From JAUPTX01 sp964652835 (GTDB lineage Bacteria; Patescibacteriota; Minisyncoccia; Phycocordibacterales; CSBR16-119), in NCBI GenBank assembly GCA_964652835.1, contig CAZZCB010000001.1:1-64000 (forward strand): a stretch of 64,000 nucleotides of DNA, given 5' to 3'. This document shows positions 42,476 to 51,161 of this stretch, in pieces. Made by a program: the position numbers and the translations under genes. The notes below the pieces were generated by a model. The model was not told the origin of the DNA. It worked only from the letters and a program-made list of their open reading frames with translations, and made no database searches. Position 1 is the first letter of the stretch. Each line of letters opens with the position of its first letter.

Positions 42476-44626
42476 TTATATTGCACCTCCCCCTGGTGGC
42501 GGAGTGGCTGATGGCGGAGTGGCTGGCTTAGGTTTTTCATCCTCTTTTGCTAATTTTTTAGCAAGCTCTGAGAATTTTTCTGCATCACTCTTAGATGCTT
42601 TACCACTTCTTATATCGTTGGCTATTTCTTTATTATCAACTCCCATCATCATGCCCCAGACATCTCTAGACGCCACAGCATCAGCAACAAGACCGCGTCT
42701 TTCTTTCTCTTCATCTTTAATAAAGTCTTCGTCTTTTTTCCTTCTAACCTCCTCTCCTTTTTTATCAATTTCTTTTAATTTTTTCTCTCTTTCTTCTGGA
42801 ATTTCTTTGTTTAACCTTTTTTCAAGCTTATCTCTTTCTTCTGACTCGTCTTTATTTAACACACCCTTTTTTATAAGCTCGTCTAATCTTTCAGTAACCT
42901 CCTTTGTCTCTTCATCAAAACCACGCTTTATTTCGTTCTTCGTATCAAGTAGGGCAAACAATTCATCCTGCCTACGTTTACCAACAACCTTGTCTCTTTC
43001 TCTAAACGAAACAGATGATTGATCTTCTGCCATCTCAAGCTTTTCTTTTCGTTTGTCTTTTTCAAACTTGTCTCGACTTTCCGTGGATCCTTTTCCGAAT
43101 GTCATTTTATCACCAGCAAAAGCTGTTGATGCCGGTTTTATAATGTTTTTACCCGCAAAACCAGCAACACCACCAACCGCACCACCTAGCATTTTTGACT
43201 TGTCGGCATTTCTGATATCAAAGCTACTTTTTTTCCAATTATTAAGACGATTTTTTGTACTCTGTAAGCTATATAATTCTTTTTGCAAAAGTCGTTTTTG
43301 TACAGGGTCGTCTGTATTTTTAAGAGCAGTTCTGGCTTCGGCAATACGAGCATTATAATTACCAGCCTTTAGAGCAGATGAAGCAAGTCCACCAACAACT
43401 TTCCTTCCCGCAAAAGCAGTCGCACCCAACGCACCACCAGCCGCAACACCTGCGACCTTACCCACAATACTCTTAACCATACTGCCAAATTCCCCAGCCA
43501 TACTGTCGGCTGTTTTCTTAGCTATTTGAAGCAAAACTATTATAAAAATAAACGGGATGAAAATCTTCATTAAGTTTGTAAAAATATCAGCACCCTCAGC
43601 TGGAACCGCTGGGCCTGTTCCAAAAATAGAAAGGAATGAAATCATTAAATAAAGGAAGAAGATAAAAATAGGGGCCATAAAAGCAAGCTTTAGAACTGTG
43701 TCTTTCCAAGTATCGAAACTCATTTGTTTTACGAGTCCTCCGCTTCCAGGTACGGCTAGTGTTATAAAAGCTATCGGAGAAAAAATCATCGAGAACCAAA
43801 GACCGATAACTCGCCCGACAAAAAGTAACGCCACAGACACAAATGTCCACATAAGGAAACCGTTGACGATGACCATCAAAATAAATACCGCAAAAATAGT
43901 ACCAGTCTTTTCAATTACGGGTGTAACTGTTCCTGTAAACTGACCTGTCTGAGTACTGTATTGACCAGAGGCGCTACTAGATCCAGACAAAAATATTGAT
44001 GAACTGAGTAAATTTTGTGGATTTATTTTATCAACAATACCAAAAGTTATTGATTTATAACCTTCTGCGTCTGCATAGGATTGATCATTTTCAATAACAA
44101 TACTGTTGTAAAAAGCTCGGGCTAGAATATTACCTGCATCTATGACAACTTTTGTAAAAAAAAGTGAGAAGTTTAAAAGAAGAGCGACTATGATCAAAGT
44201 TGGAATATATTTTTTAGAACTTGAACCTAAAATATGTCGTATTGCCAAATAAAGCAACGTAAAAATAAACGCCACGTTTGAGATATCTCGTATTAGCCCC
44301 CAACCTTTTATAATGAAATCTGAACGATAAGCATTTGAATCTAGACTGTATCCCAAGAAAAAGTCTAAGATCTTTGCAGCAACTCCAACCAGCCAAAAAG
44401 ATGGTTCTAAGATCACATTATAAAAAGCATAAAGTAAACAATTGGCAGAAAAAGGGTTAGACCAATTCGAGCAACCTTTTTCTACTGCGCTTTCTATATT
44501 TGTGTCTAGAACTAAGGAACCCTGATCTGTTGGCGCCCCTTGAGCAAAGGCCAAAGGCGCTGGAGACACAAAGTATCCAGAGAAAACTACAAATATTGAA
44601 GCTGCTAAAATTGCTATTTTTTTCAT
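42476..44626 (-). CDS. VirB6/TrbL-like polytopic membrane protein
   Basis: 716 residues from the ATG at 44626. The signal peptide is followed by hydrophobic helices from ~55 to ~390 (YAFYNVILEPSFWLVGVAAK, VAFIFTLLYLAIRHILG, YIPTLIIVALLLNFSLFFTK, IFAVFILMVIVNGFLMWTF, FIPFIFIIVLLQIAKKTADS). The C-terminal third is Lys/Glu/Arg-rich coiled coil with a Pro-rich end (PATPPSATPPPGGGAI). It would form the inner-membrane part of the channel. Confidence 0.78.
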   Translation of the reverse strand: MKKIAILAASIFVVFSGYFVSPAPLAFAQGAPTDQGSLVLDTNIESAVEKGCSNWSNPFSANCLLYAFYNVILEPSFWLVGVAAKILDFFLGYSLDSNAYRSDFIIKGWGLIRDISNVAFIFTLLYLAIRHILGSSSKKYIPTLIIVALLLNFSLFFTKVVIDAGNILARAFYNSIVIENDQSYADAEGYKSITFGIVDKINPQNLLSSSIFLSGSSSASGQYSTQTGQFTGTVTPVIEKTGTIFAVFILMVIVNGFLMWTFVSVALLFVGRVIGLWFSMIFSPIAFITLAVPGSGGLVKQMSFDTWKDTVLKLAFMAPIFIFFLYLMISFLSIFGTGPAVPAEGADIFTNLMKIFIPFIFIIVLLQIAKKTADSMAGEFGSMVKSIVGKVAGVAAGGALGATAFAGRKVVGGLASSALKAGNYNARIAEARTALKNTDDPVQKRLLQKELYSLQSTKNRLNNWKKSSFDIRNADKSKMLGGAVGGVAGFAGKNIIKPASTAFAGDKMTFGKGSTESRDKFEKDKRKEKLEMAEDQSSVSFRERDKVVGKRRQDELFALLDTKNEIKRGFDEETKEVTERLDELIKKGVLNKDESEERDKLEKRLNKEIPEEREKKLKEIDKKGEEVRRKKDEDFIKDEEKERRGLVADAVASRDVWGMMMGVDNKEIANDIRSGKASKSDAEKFSELAKKLAKEDEKPKPATPPSATPPPGGGAI

Positions 44627-44702
44627 TATAGGCAAGACCAATTCACTATAATGAAATTATAACACTCTTCTTAAAAAGCGAAGATTTTTATTGTGTAAAT
44701 CT

Positions 44703-47069
44703 TTAGTATAGAGACTGTAGATTATTTGCGAATATCTCAGTTGTAACGGTTGGCACTGTAAATGTGAAATCATTGAATCCTGAAATATTGATTTCAGTGT
44801 TATCGTCCCCAAAGTTTATGTTATTTAAGAATCTATCGGCGTTTACAGGTAGGTTGTTTCCAATAATGGTGTTTTCATATATGGATTGGAATGGATACTG
44901 AATTCTTTCATTTAATGCTGTATACCCCGTCGAAACCTCACTTAAACAATCATTTATGTATCCATTGACTGCAAATATTTGAGAGGCGTAGTTTGAAACA
45001 TTTGAGGTTACTTGATCTAACTGACCTTGACTAACTATGGCGTTTTGATTATAGATATTATCTAAAAGAGACTCTATGACCTGCATTTCAGGACTATTTG
45101 GATCTCCTTGTTGTTCTGGGGTAAGAGATTCATATTGAGAGAAAATGGCTTGTATTTGAGGTATAACAGGTATTAGGTTGTTAACTTGATTTTGTAGTAT
45201 ACCTATTTGAGTTTGGTAGCCTTCTATTTGTGAAAAATAGTTCGAGGCAACAGGTCTTATTGTTGGTGGAGCCTGGAGAGAAGAGTAATTTGCAAGAACC
45301 TCATTTCTATATTTAGTAAAAACAAAATTCATAAACAAGCTAAACTGAGTGTAGTCAGGAACAATATATTCAGGAATAATAATTCCTGTAAGATCCTCAA
45401 CAACGGCAGCGTAATAAACCCCGTCTCCACTCGGCGCAACTTCATTAATCATAGATTGTAAATTAATAGACGCAAATTCGTTCCATCTTGGATTTGGCCC
45501 AGGCACGCAATAATCTAGCGCTCTTATGTCTCTTATTAAAGTTGAGATATTTTGTATAGCAGAGTTAGCTTGTATCAGATAAGATTGTTGTATTTCAAGT
45601 AAACCAGAATCTAGACCTTCTCCGTTTAAAACCTCGGAGACTGGTGGCTGGTTCGCGTTGGCTCCAAAATCTGGGTCGTTTGATTGCGCCCATAAAGCAT
45701 TATAATTAGGGTCGTTTGGATTTGAGCTATATTGACCGTCCGGTCTTTGAAAGGCCCTCAACCCTTGCTCAAACAACTGAGCCGCTAGTGTATCTAGTAT
45801 TAGACCTAGGTTTTCATTAAATTCATCAGCAAGTTCAAGCCCCCTTAGAGGTGAACCCAGAGCCTGGCTAGTTTGTTCGGCAATAAATCTACCCGGGGTT
45901 ACCGTCTCCCATTTTGCACAATTACTTCTGTTGACGAAATAGTTATACATTTCTCTTTGAGCGTAGTCTCCCTCTACGTCCGAAAGTTCTGCTTGAACAG
46001 CCTCAGGAAGAAGCTCGATAACATCAGAAACGGTTCCGTTTGGACCCATTAAAGAGTAGCCCCCCATATGCATAGGGTCATTTCTGTCGAAATACACATC
46101 AGCAGGATCTCCTGTGTTTGTAAGCCTGCAAACTCTCTGGTTTAAAAGTCCACCAGCTTCATTTAACTCCTGCTGGAAATTTTCAACAATATTAATATCA
46201 CTACCCGCTATTTGTCGAGAGAGATGGTTGTTTGCCATTATGTAGTTACCGAAAATATTATTGTTTGGTTGAGCAAAGGCTGTATATCCAGCCCACCCTC
46301 CAACACTAAATCTGGCTTGGAAGTTTTCATATGAGGCATATTGATTATTACTTTGAAGAACCTGGTTTAAAGAAAACCGCATATTGTCTTGAAGCCTGTT
46401 TTGAACAGTAAGCAATATTGTTTCAGATAGTATTCTTCCAAAAGGGTAGTCTTCTGGATTCATTGAAAACCAACCAGTAAAACTTACTATCTCGTCTTTT
46501 GCAATTTCTTCAAAAAAATTAGCCCTATCTTCTGGATAAAATGGATTTCCTTCAAACCCGCTGTTAATCCATTCAACGGTCATGAAGGTTATCTTATCAA
46601 TAATCTTTAGAACAATAAACCGCGCGATAAGATCTAGACATTCCTCTTTAAAACTTTGTAGTGTTGTTTCAGTGTTAACTTTTCCCACCTCTGCCTGAAC
46701 AGACGCCTTTACCGTCTCATCCACCACAGGAACTTTAGGTCCTGGGGTCACCCCCGAAGCTGCATCTGTTATATCTGTCCCAATAACAGCCTCACTTAAT
46801 TCACCAACCCCGTCAACGACGGCGGCCTCACCTTTCTCAGACAATGCGGCAGCGGCTTTCGCCGCTTTTCTTTCTGCAAAAAATTTAGTACTGCAAGTCA
46901 AGGCAACCCCCGCAATACCTTGGATATTTAATCCCCCACTAGCATTTCCCCCACCACCAAAAAGCTGTGCTTCTGCCTTTGGTGTATGTGCGGAAAAAAT
47001 TGAAACTAATAAAATAGTTACAACAAGGAAAGAGGATATTGTTTTTTTAAAAAAAGAAAAACTTTTCAT
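44703..47069 (-). CDS. Large secreted or anchored protein of the T4SS-like locus
   Basis: 788 residues. Signal peptide ending AEAQ; a Gly-rich start (LFGGGGNASGGLNI) and CSTKFF. A hydrophobic amphipathic segment (ECLDLIARFIVLKIIDKITF) is followed by helical, Gln/Asn-rich regions (GYQTQIGILQNQVNNLIPVIPQIQ) with scattered Cys. It recurs by my recollection near VirB6-like genes in Parcubacteria; a structural role in the envelope is likely. TATAAT (47076-47081) begins within the stop region of the upstream gene and lies 6 bases before the ATG. Confidence 0.68.
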   Translation of the reverse strand: MKSFSFFKKTISSFLVVTILLVSIFSAHTPKAEAQLFGGGGNASGGLNIQGIAGVALTCSTKFFAERKAAKAAAALSEKGEAAVVDGVGELSEAVIGTDITDAASGVTPGPKVPVVDETVKASVQAEVGKVNTETTLQSFKEECLDLIARFIVLKIIDKITFMTVEWINSGFEGNPFYPEDRANFFEEIAKDEIVSFTGWFSMNPEDYPFGRILSETILLTVQNRLQDNMRFSLNQVLQSNNQYASYENFQARFSVGGWAGYTAFAQPNNNIFGNYIMANNHLSRQIAGSDINIVENFQQELNEAGGLLNQRVCRLTNTGDPADVYFDRNDPMHMGGYSLMGPNGTVSDVIELLPEAVQAELSDVEGDYAQREMYNYFVNRSNCAKWETVTPGRFIAEQTSQALGSPLRGLELADEFNENLGLILDTLAAQLFEQGLRAFQRPDGQYSSNPNDPNYNALWAQSNDPDFGANANQPPVSEVLNGEGLDSGLLEIQQSYLIQANSAIQNISTLIRDIRALDYCVPGPNPRWNEFASINLQSMINEVAPSGDGVYYAAVVEDLTGIIIPEYIVPDYTQFSLFMNFVFTKYRNEVLANYSSLQAPPTIRPVASNYFSQIEGYQTQIGILQNQVNNLIPVIPQIQAIFSQYESLTPEQQGDPNSPEMQVIESLLDNIYNQNAIVSQGQLDQVTSNVSNYASQIFAVNGYINDCLSEVSTGYTALNERIQYPFQSIYENTIIGNNLPVNADRFLNNINFGDDNTEINISGFNDFTFTVPTVTTEIFANNLQSLY

Positions 47070-47076
47070 ACTCTTA

Positions 47077-47967
47077 TTATATTACACCATTTGTAGAAAA
47101 ATACTTTTTAAATGCATTAATATCGTTAAGCAACTTTTCTGAATACTCGTCATACTTACTAAAATAAGTTGCGACTTTTAACGGATCCTCTTCTAGAAAG
47201 AAGACGCTTTTCATTATTTCAGACATTTTATCTAGGTTGTTTATATATGACAAATGTAAACCAACGTTTGAGTTTGGAACTTTAGTACCTAATAAACCTT
47301 TAATTAGTCCTTCCGAAAAACTTAAATATTTTCCTAGCTCATCTAGTCCATACTTATCTTCTGGGTTTTCCAAAATATACGCAAGTAATGTTAATTCACT
47401 TGTTTCTAATTTACCAAGCCTTGCATAAATATCTGAAACATCTTTTTTATATTGATCAACGGAAGTATTACCTATCTTAAGGTCAGACATTGTATATTTG
47501 TCTTTCAAGCTAAAATTTTCAATCGACTGACCTATTCCTTGAGAAAATTGATCTACCGTATCTTGGTTAAATGAACCATTTTGATTTAAAACAGAGGCGG
47601 TCGTAAAAAACTGCTTAGCAAAAACTTCTGTTTCGTTGTTGGGGTTAGATTTATATGTCTCATCAAAATCCACCTCTTTTCTTTTGTTTTCAACATATTT
47701 TTTATCATCTAGACCATCACCGTCTGTGTCTTTCAGACTTGGGTTTGTTCCCCATAAAGCCTCTTCCCAGTCATATAGTCCATCTTCGTCTGTATCTAAA
47801 GAAAAGAAATCTTCACTTTCGGCTACCGATGCAAATGCTTCGCTCGAAGAATTTTGCCAGACTGTTTTTTTATTTAAAATTTTACCAAAAATAAAAATAA
47901 GTAACGCCAACAAAACAGCAGTACCGATTATTTTTACAAATTGTTTGCTTGGTAAGTATTTTTGCAT
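47077..47967 (-). CDS. Membrane-anchored protein with thrombospondin-type-3 calcium repeats
   Basis: 296 residues. An N-terminal transmembrane helix (~11-30) precedes two Asp-rich calcium-binding repeats, DTDEDGLYDWEEALWGTNP and DTDGDGLDDKKYVE (~57-90). The remaining ~200 residues are helical and charged with no known motif. It lies 7 bases after 47975-48355, in the same run as the T4SS-like genes. Calcium may stabilise an extracellular stalk. Confidence 0.75.
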   Translation of the reverse strand: MQKYLPSKQFVKIIGTAVLLALLIFIFGKILNKKTVWQNSSSEAFASVAESEDFFSLDTDEDGLYDWEEALWGTNPSLKDTDGDGLDDKKYVENKRKEVDFDETYKSNPNNETEVFAKQFFTTASVLNQNGSFNQDTVDQFSQGIGQSIENFSLKDKYTMSDLKIGNTSVDQYKKDVSDIYARLGKLETSELTLLAYILENPEDKYGLDELGKYLSFSEGLIKGLLGTKVPNSNVGLHLSYINNLDKMSEIMKSVFFLEEDPLKVATYFSKYDEYSEKLLNDINAFKKYFSTNGVI

Positions 47968-47974
47968 AGTTTAT

Positions 47975-48355
47975 TTATATTGGTAGCGGTAGAGATGTTC
48001 CCCACATAACAGCCCTAAGAACTGGGATAGGGCTAACTATCGGAGGTACGACAACTGTACAGTCGGGTAATGGTACAGGAAGATAAAGTCCCAAAATCCA
48101 AGAGCCTGGGGCAATTAGCCCGAACTGAGTAAGTGGTGATAAGGTTTGTTGAAACGGACCCACTATTGGAGGAGTCAATATTGTTGGTGTAGTGATAAAA
48201 GGATCTTCAGGAGCAAAATCAACGTCTGGGCAAACTGCGCCCGGAACCGGCGCCGTCACAACCTGTCCACCAAAAGGCATGAGTGCTTGCGCAAGCGTGA
48301 TATTTACAGACAACCCAAAAAGAATTATAAAAACAAAAAATATGATTTTTTTCAT
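47975..48355 (-). CDS. Small secreted Pro-rich protein
   Basis: 126 residues from the ATG at 48355, with a signal peptide ending LAQA. The mature part is Pro/Val/Thr-rich with few charges (TILTPPIVGPFQQTLSP, VVVPPIVSPIPVLRAV) and two Cys. It is the first gene of the T4SS-like run. TATAAT (48362-48367) lies 6 bases before the ATG, so the run probably starts here with a leaderless mRNA. Confidence 0.65.
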   Translation of the reverse strand: MKKIIFFVFIILFGLSVNITLAQALMPFGGQVVTAPVPGAVCPDVDFAPEDPFITTPTILTPPIVGPFQQTLSPLTQFGLIAPGSWILGLYLPVPLPDCTVVVPPIVSPIPVLRAVMWGTSLPLPI

Positions 48356-48396
48356 ATTTCTATTATATACCAAAACCAAAAGCTTTCGTGTGGATA

Positions 48397-49170
48397 CTAA
48401 ATAGATTTTAAAAGCAAAAGCCAGTCCGAAAGACTCAGTTTTTCAGCTCTTATGTTTTGATCAAGGCCTAGCTCTTTAAATTTCTCTTCTAAAAGCTCTC
48501 TTTTGACACCTAGACCGCTAAGATTTTTTATTAAAGTCTTTCTTTTTTGAGAAAATCCTCCTTTTATGAGTCTGAAAAATTCATCTTTTTCTTTATCTTT
48601 TAGGGTATTTTTAATATTTTCTATCAAAAGTATGGCCGAGTCTACTTTTGGCTCTGGAGAAAAATACCGAGCTGGGATTTTACTCACGAATTTTGGCTCG
48701 CCAAAAACCCGAACGCTCATCGACAAAATACTTTCTTTGCCGTCACGTGCCACCACTCTTTCCGCCACTTCTTTTTGAACAATCAGCGCCATAACGGCCG
48801 GCTGATACTTTGACTCTAAGAATTTTTCTAAAATAGCACCTGTTATATAGAAAGGAATATTTGCAACTATTTTATATTTTTTAGGAAGCTTTGAAAGATC
48901 GAAAGTTAAAATATCATCTTTTAAAAGAATAAGTTTTTTACTTTTTATTTCTTCTTTAAATTTCTCTTCAAGCACCGGGATAAGCTCTTCATCTTTTTCA
49001 ATAGCAATAACCTTCCCTGCGGACTCTAAAACTTTTTCTGTTAGAGCTCCTTTTCCTGGGCCGATTTCAACCACGGTATCTTCCCCACTAATTTTTGCAG
49101 CCAAAATAATATCTCGTAGAGCTTTTCCAGATTTTAAGAAATTTTGTCCAAGGTGTTTTTTAGCTTTCAT
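48397..49170 (-). CDS. rsmA: 16S rRNA dimethyladenosine transferase RsmA (KsgA)
   Basis: 257 residues. KKHLGQNFLKSG, VVEIGPGKGALTEKVLE (SAM-binding motif I), AIEKDEELIPVLEE and NIPFYITGAILEKFLE (motif IV, NxPF) identify the family. It methylates two adjacent adenosines near the 3' end of 16S rRNA. It starts 3 bases after the uvrD/pcrA gene, with AGGGG before the ATG. Confidence 0.95.
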   Translation of the reverse strand: MKAKKHLGQNFLKSGKALRDIILAAKISGEDTVVEIGPGKGALTEKVLESAGKVIAIEKDEELIPVLEEKFKEEIKSKKLILLKDDILTFDLSKLPKKYKIVANIPFYITGAILEKFLESKYQPAVMALIVQKEVAERVVARDGKESILSMSVRVFGEPKFVSKIPARYFSPEPKVDSAILLIENIKNTLKDKEKDEFFRLIKGGFSQKRKTLIKNLSGLGVKRELLEEKFKELGLDQNIRAEKLSLSDWLLLLKSI

Positions 49171-49173
49171 CCC

Positions 49174-51099
49174 CTAAATATACACTATATTATTCCCAAA
49201 GCCACTACTGTCTCTTTCTTCTCTATGAACAAATTCTTCTGGAATATCTTCTAAAAATTCTGAAGGGTTTCTAACTTCTGTATTTCCAAAAACCATCCTG
49301 ATAGTTGCGTAACTTAAAAACAATTTCTTTTTAGACCGAGTCACAGCAACGTAGAAAAGTCTTCTCTCTTCTTCTTCGTTATAATCTCTGTTCATAGACT
49401 TTTTTCCATGAGGAAACAAATCATCTTCAAGTCCGACAATAAAAACATATTCGAACTCCAGACCTTTCGATGCGTGAACAGTCATCAGCTTTACTCCGTT
49501 TTTAGGTTTCTTTTTTACTGTTTCACTCAAAGTGTCTTGATCAGATGCGAGAGCCGCTTCTTCTAAAAGAAGCTCGATGCCGTCCATTTTTTCTAGCTCG
49601 TCGTATTTGGTCGCAAAAGTAATAAGTTCTTTTACGTTTTCAAGTCTTTCTAAATCATCTTCGAGTCCTGACTTTAAAAGATCGGCTTCTATGCCAGACT
49701 CTTTTATAACGTAAGCAATAGTTTCTGACGGTAAATGAGTTTCCGCAAAATTCCTGATTTTTTCCAAAGACTCATAGAAAGACTTTATTTTAAGCCTTGT
49801 TTTTAAAGGCAAAACAGACTCCTGCCCAGCGAAGAATTTATCTAAAGTAGTTTTTCCTAAACCTCTTTTTGGTTCGTTTATAATTCTTCTAATATCAGAA
49901 AGTGAATCTGGGTTTAAACTTCCACGAAGATAAGAAAGAACGTCTTTGATTTCTTTTCTATCAAAAAAGCGAACACCTAAAACTTGGTAAGGCAGTGAGT
50001 ACTTAAGCATGTATTCTTCAAAAAGTCGGGACTGGAAATTTGCTCTATAAAGCACAGCGATGTCGTTTGGATTCACACCCTTGTCCATAAGCTCTGTTAC
50101 TTTATCCGCCACGAACTCTGCTTCATATTTGTCGTTATAACTTTCAAAAACCGAAATCAGTTCCCCGTCTTCGTTTTCTGTAAATAAGTTTTTATCTTTT
50201 CTTTGTTTGTTTTTTCTGATTATGTGATTTGCAGCCCCAATAATATTTTTTGTTGACCGGTAATTTTGCTCAAGTAAAACTACTTTCGCACCTGGATAAT
50301 CTTCTTCGAAATTTAAAATGTTAGTTATATCTGCTCCACGCCAGCTATAAATATTTTGGTCTGAGTCTCCGACCACGCAAATATTTCCATATTTTTTCGC
50401 CAAAAGTTTTGTCAGTAAATACTGAACTGTGTTTGTGTCCTGATACTCGTCGACGTGAATAAATTTCCACCTTTCTTGATACATATCCAAAACATCTTTG
50501 TGATCTTGAAAAAGCAAAACTGTTTTTAAAAGAAGGTCATCAAAATCCATTCCTTTTTCTTTTATTTTTTTCTCTTCATACTTTTGCCAAACGCGAGCTA
50601 TCACTTGTGCGTTATAGGACTGAGCATTTTTACCGAACTCTTCGAGACTTACGAAATTATTTTTCTGGGAAGAGATCACACTTTTAAACATCCGGATAGG
50701 ACTTTGCTTTGGGTCGATATTTAAATCTTTTAAAACGTCTTTTATGATAGAGTTTGTATCTGCGTCGTCGAGTATTACAAAGTGTCTATTAAATCCTATT
50801 TTCTCAGCATTTTCTCGTAGAATTTTTACCGCAAGTGAGTGAAAAGTGGCAATCATCGGACGAGAAGTCGTGCCCAAAAGCATGTGCCCGACGCGTTCGA
50901 CCATCTCTTTTGCCGCTTTATTTGTAAAAGTAACAGCTAATATATTTTCAGGCGCCACACCTTCATGTATAAGGTGGATAATACGGTGAGTTACTGTTTT
51001 CGTTTTACCAGCTCCAGCTCCAGCCACTATCAAAAGCGCTCCGTGCGTGTGCAGAACCGCTTCTTTTTGTCTTTCATTTAAACCAGATAAATAATCCAT
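49174..51099 (-). CDS. UvrD/PcrA-type superfamily 1 DNA helicase
   Basis: 641 residues from the ATG at 51099. Motifs: Q-motif LNERQKEAVLH, Walker A VAGAGAGKTKTVTHRI, TFTNKAAKEMVERV, Walker B VDEYQDTN, LEQNYRSTKNI, LMTVHASKGLEFEYVF and FYVAVTRSKKKL. It is a 3'-5' helicase of repair and replication. TATAGT (51107-51112) with upstream TG lies 7 bases before the ATG. The longer frame from 51123 overlaps the promoter and the preceding terminator. Confidence 0.93.
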   Translation of the reverse strand: MDYLSGLNERQKEAVLHTHGALLIVAGAGAGKTKTVTHRIIHLIHEGVAPENILAVTFTNKAAKEMVERVGHMLLGTTSRPMIATFHSLAVKILRENAEKIGFNRHFVILDDADTNSIIKDVLKDLNIDPKQSPIRMFKSVISSQKNNFVSLEEFGKNAQSYNAQVIARVWQKYEEKKIKEKGMDFDDLLLKTVLLFQDHKDVLDMYQERWKFIHVDEYQDTNTVQYLLTKLLAKKYGNICVVGDSDQNIYSWRGADITNILNFEEDYPGAKVVLLEQNYRSTKNIIGAANHIIRKNKQRKDKNLFTENEDGELISVFESYNDKYEAEFVADKVTELMDKGVNPNDIAVLYRANFQSRLFEEYMLKYSLPYQVLGVRFFDRKEIKDVLSYLRGSLNPDSLSDIRRIINEPKRGLGKTTLDKFFAGQESVLPLKTRLKIKSFYESLEKIRNFAETHLPSETIAYVIKESGIEADLLKSGLEDDLERLENVKELITFATKYDELEKMDGIELLLEEAALASDQDTLSETVKKKPKNGVKLMTVHASKGLEFEYVFIVGLEDDLFPHGKKSMNRDYNEEEERRLFYVAVTRSKKKLFLSYATIRMVFGNTEVRNPSEFLEDIPEEFVHREERDSSGFGNNIVYI

Positions 51100-51121
51100 G
51101 AAAGATACTATAACATAAATC

Positions 51122-51145
51122 AAAAAGCCCCCGATTGGGGACTTT
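51122..51145 (-). terminator. Terminator of the 51162-56243 gene
   Basis: AGTCCCC / GGGGGCTT arms around AATC followed by TTTTT on the minus strand. The uvrD promoter follows within 20 bases. Confidence 0.85.
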
Positions 51146-51161
51146 CTGTGTATTATTTTAC

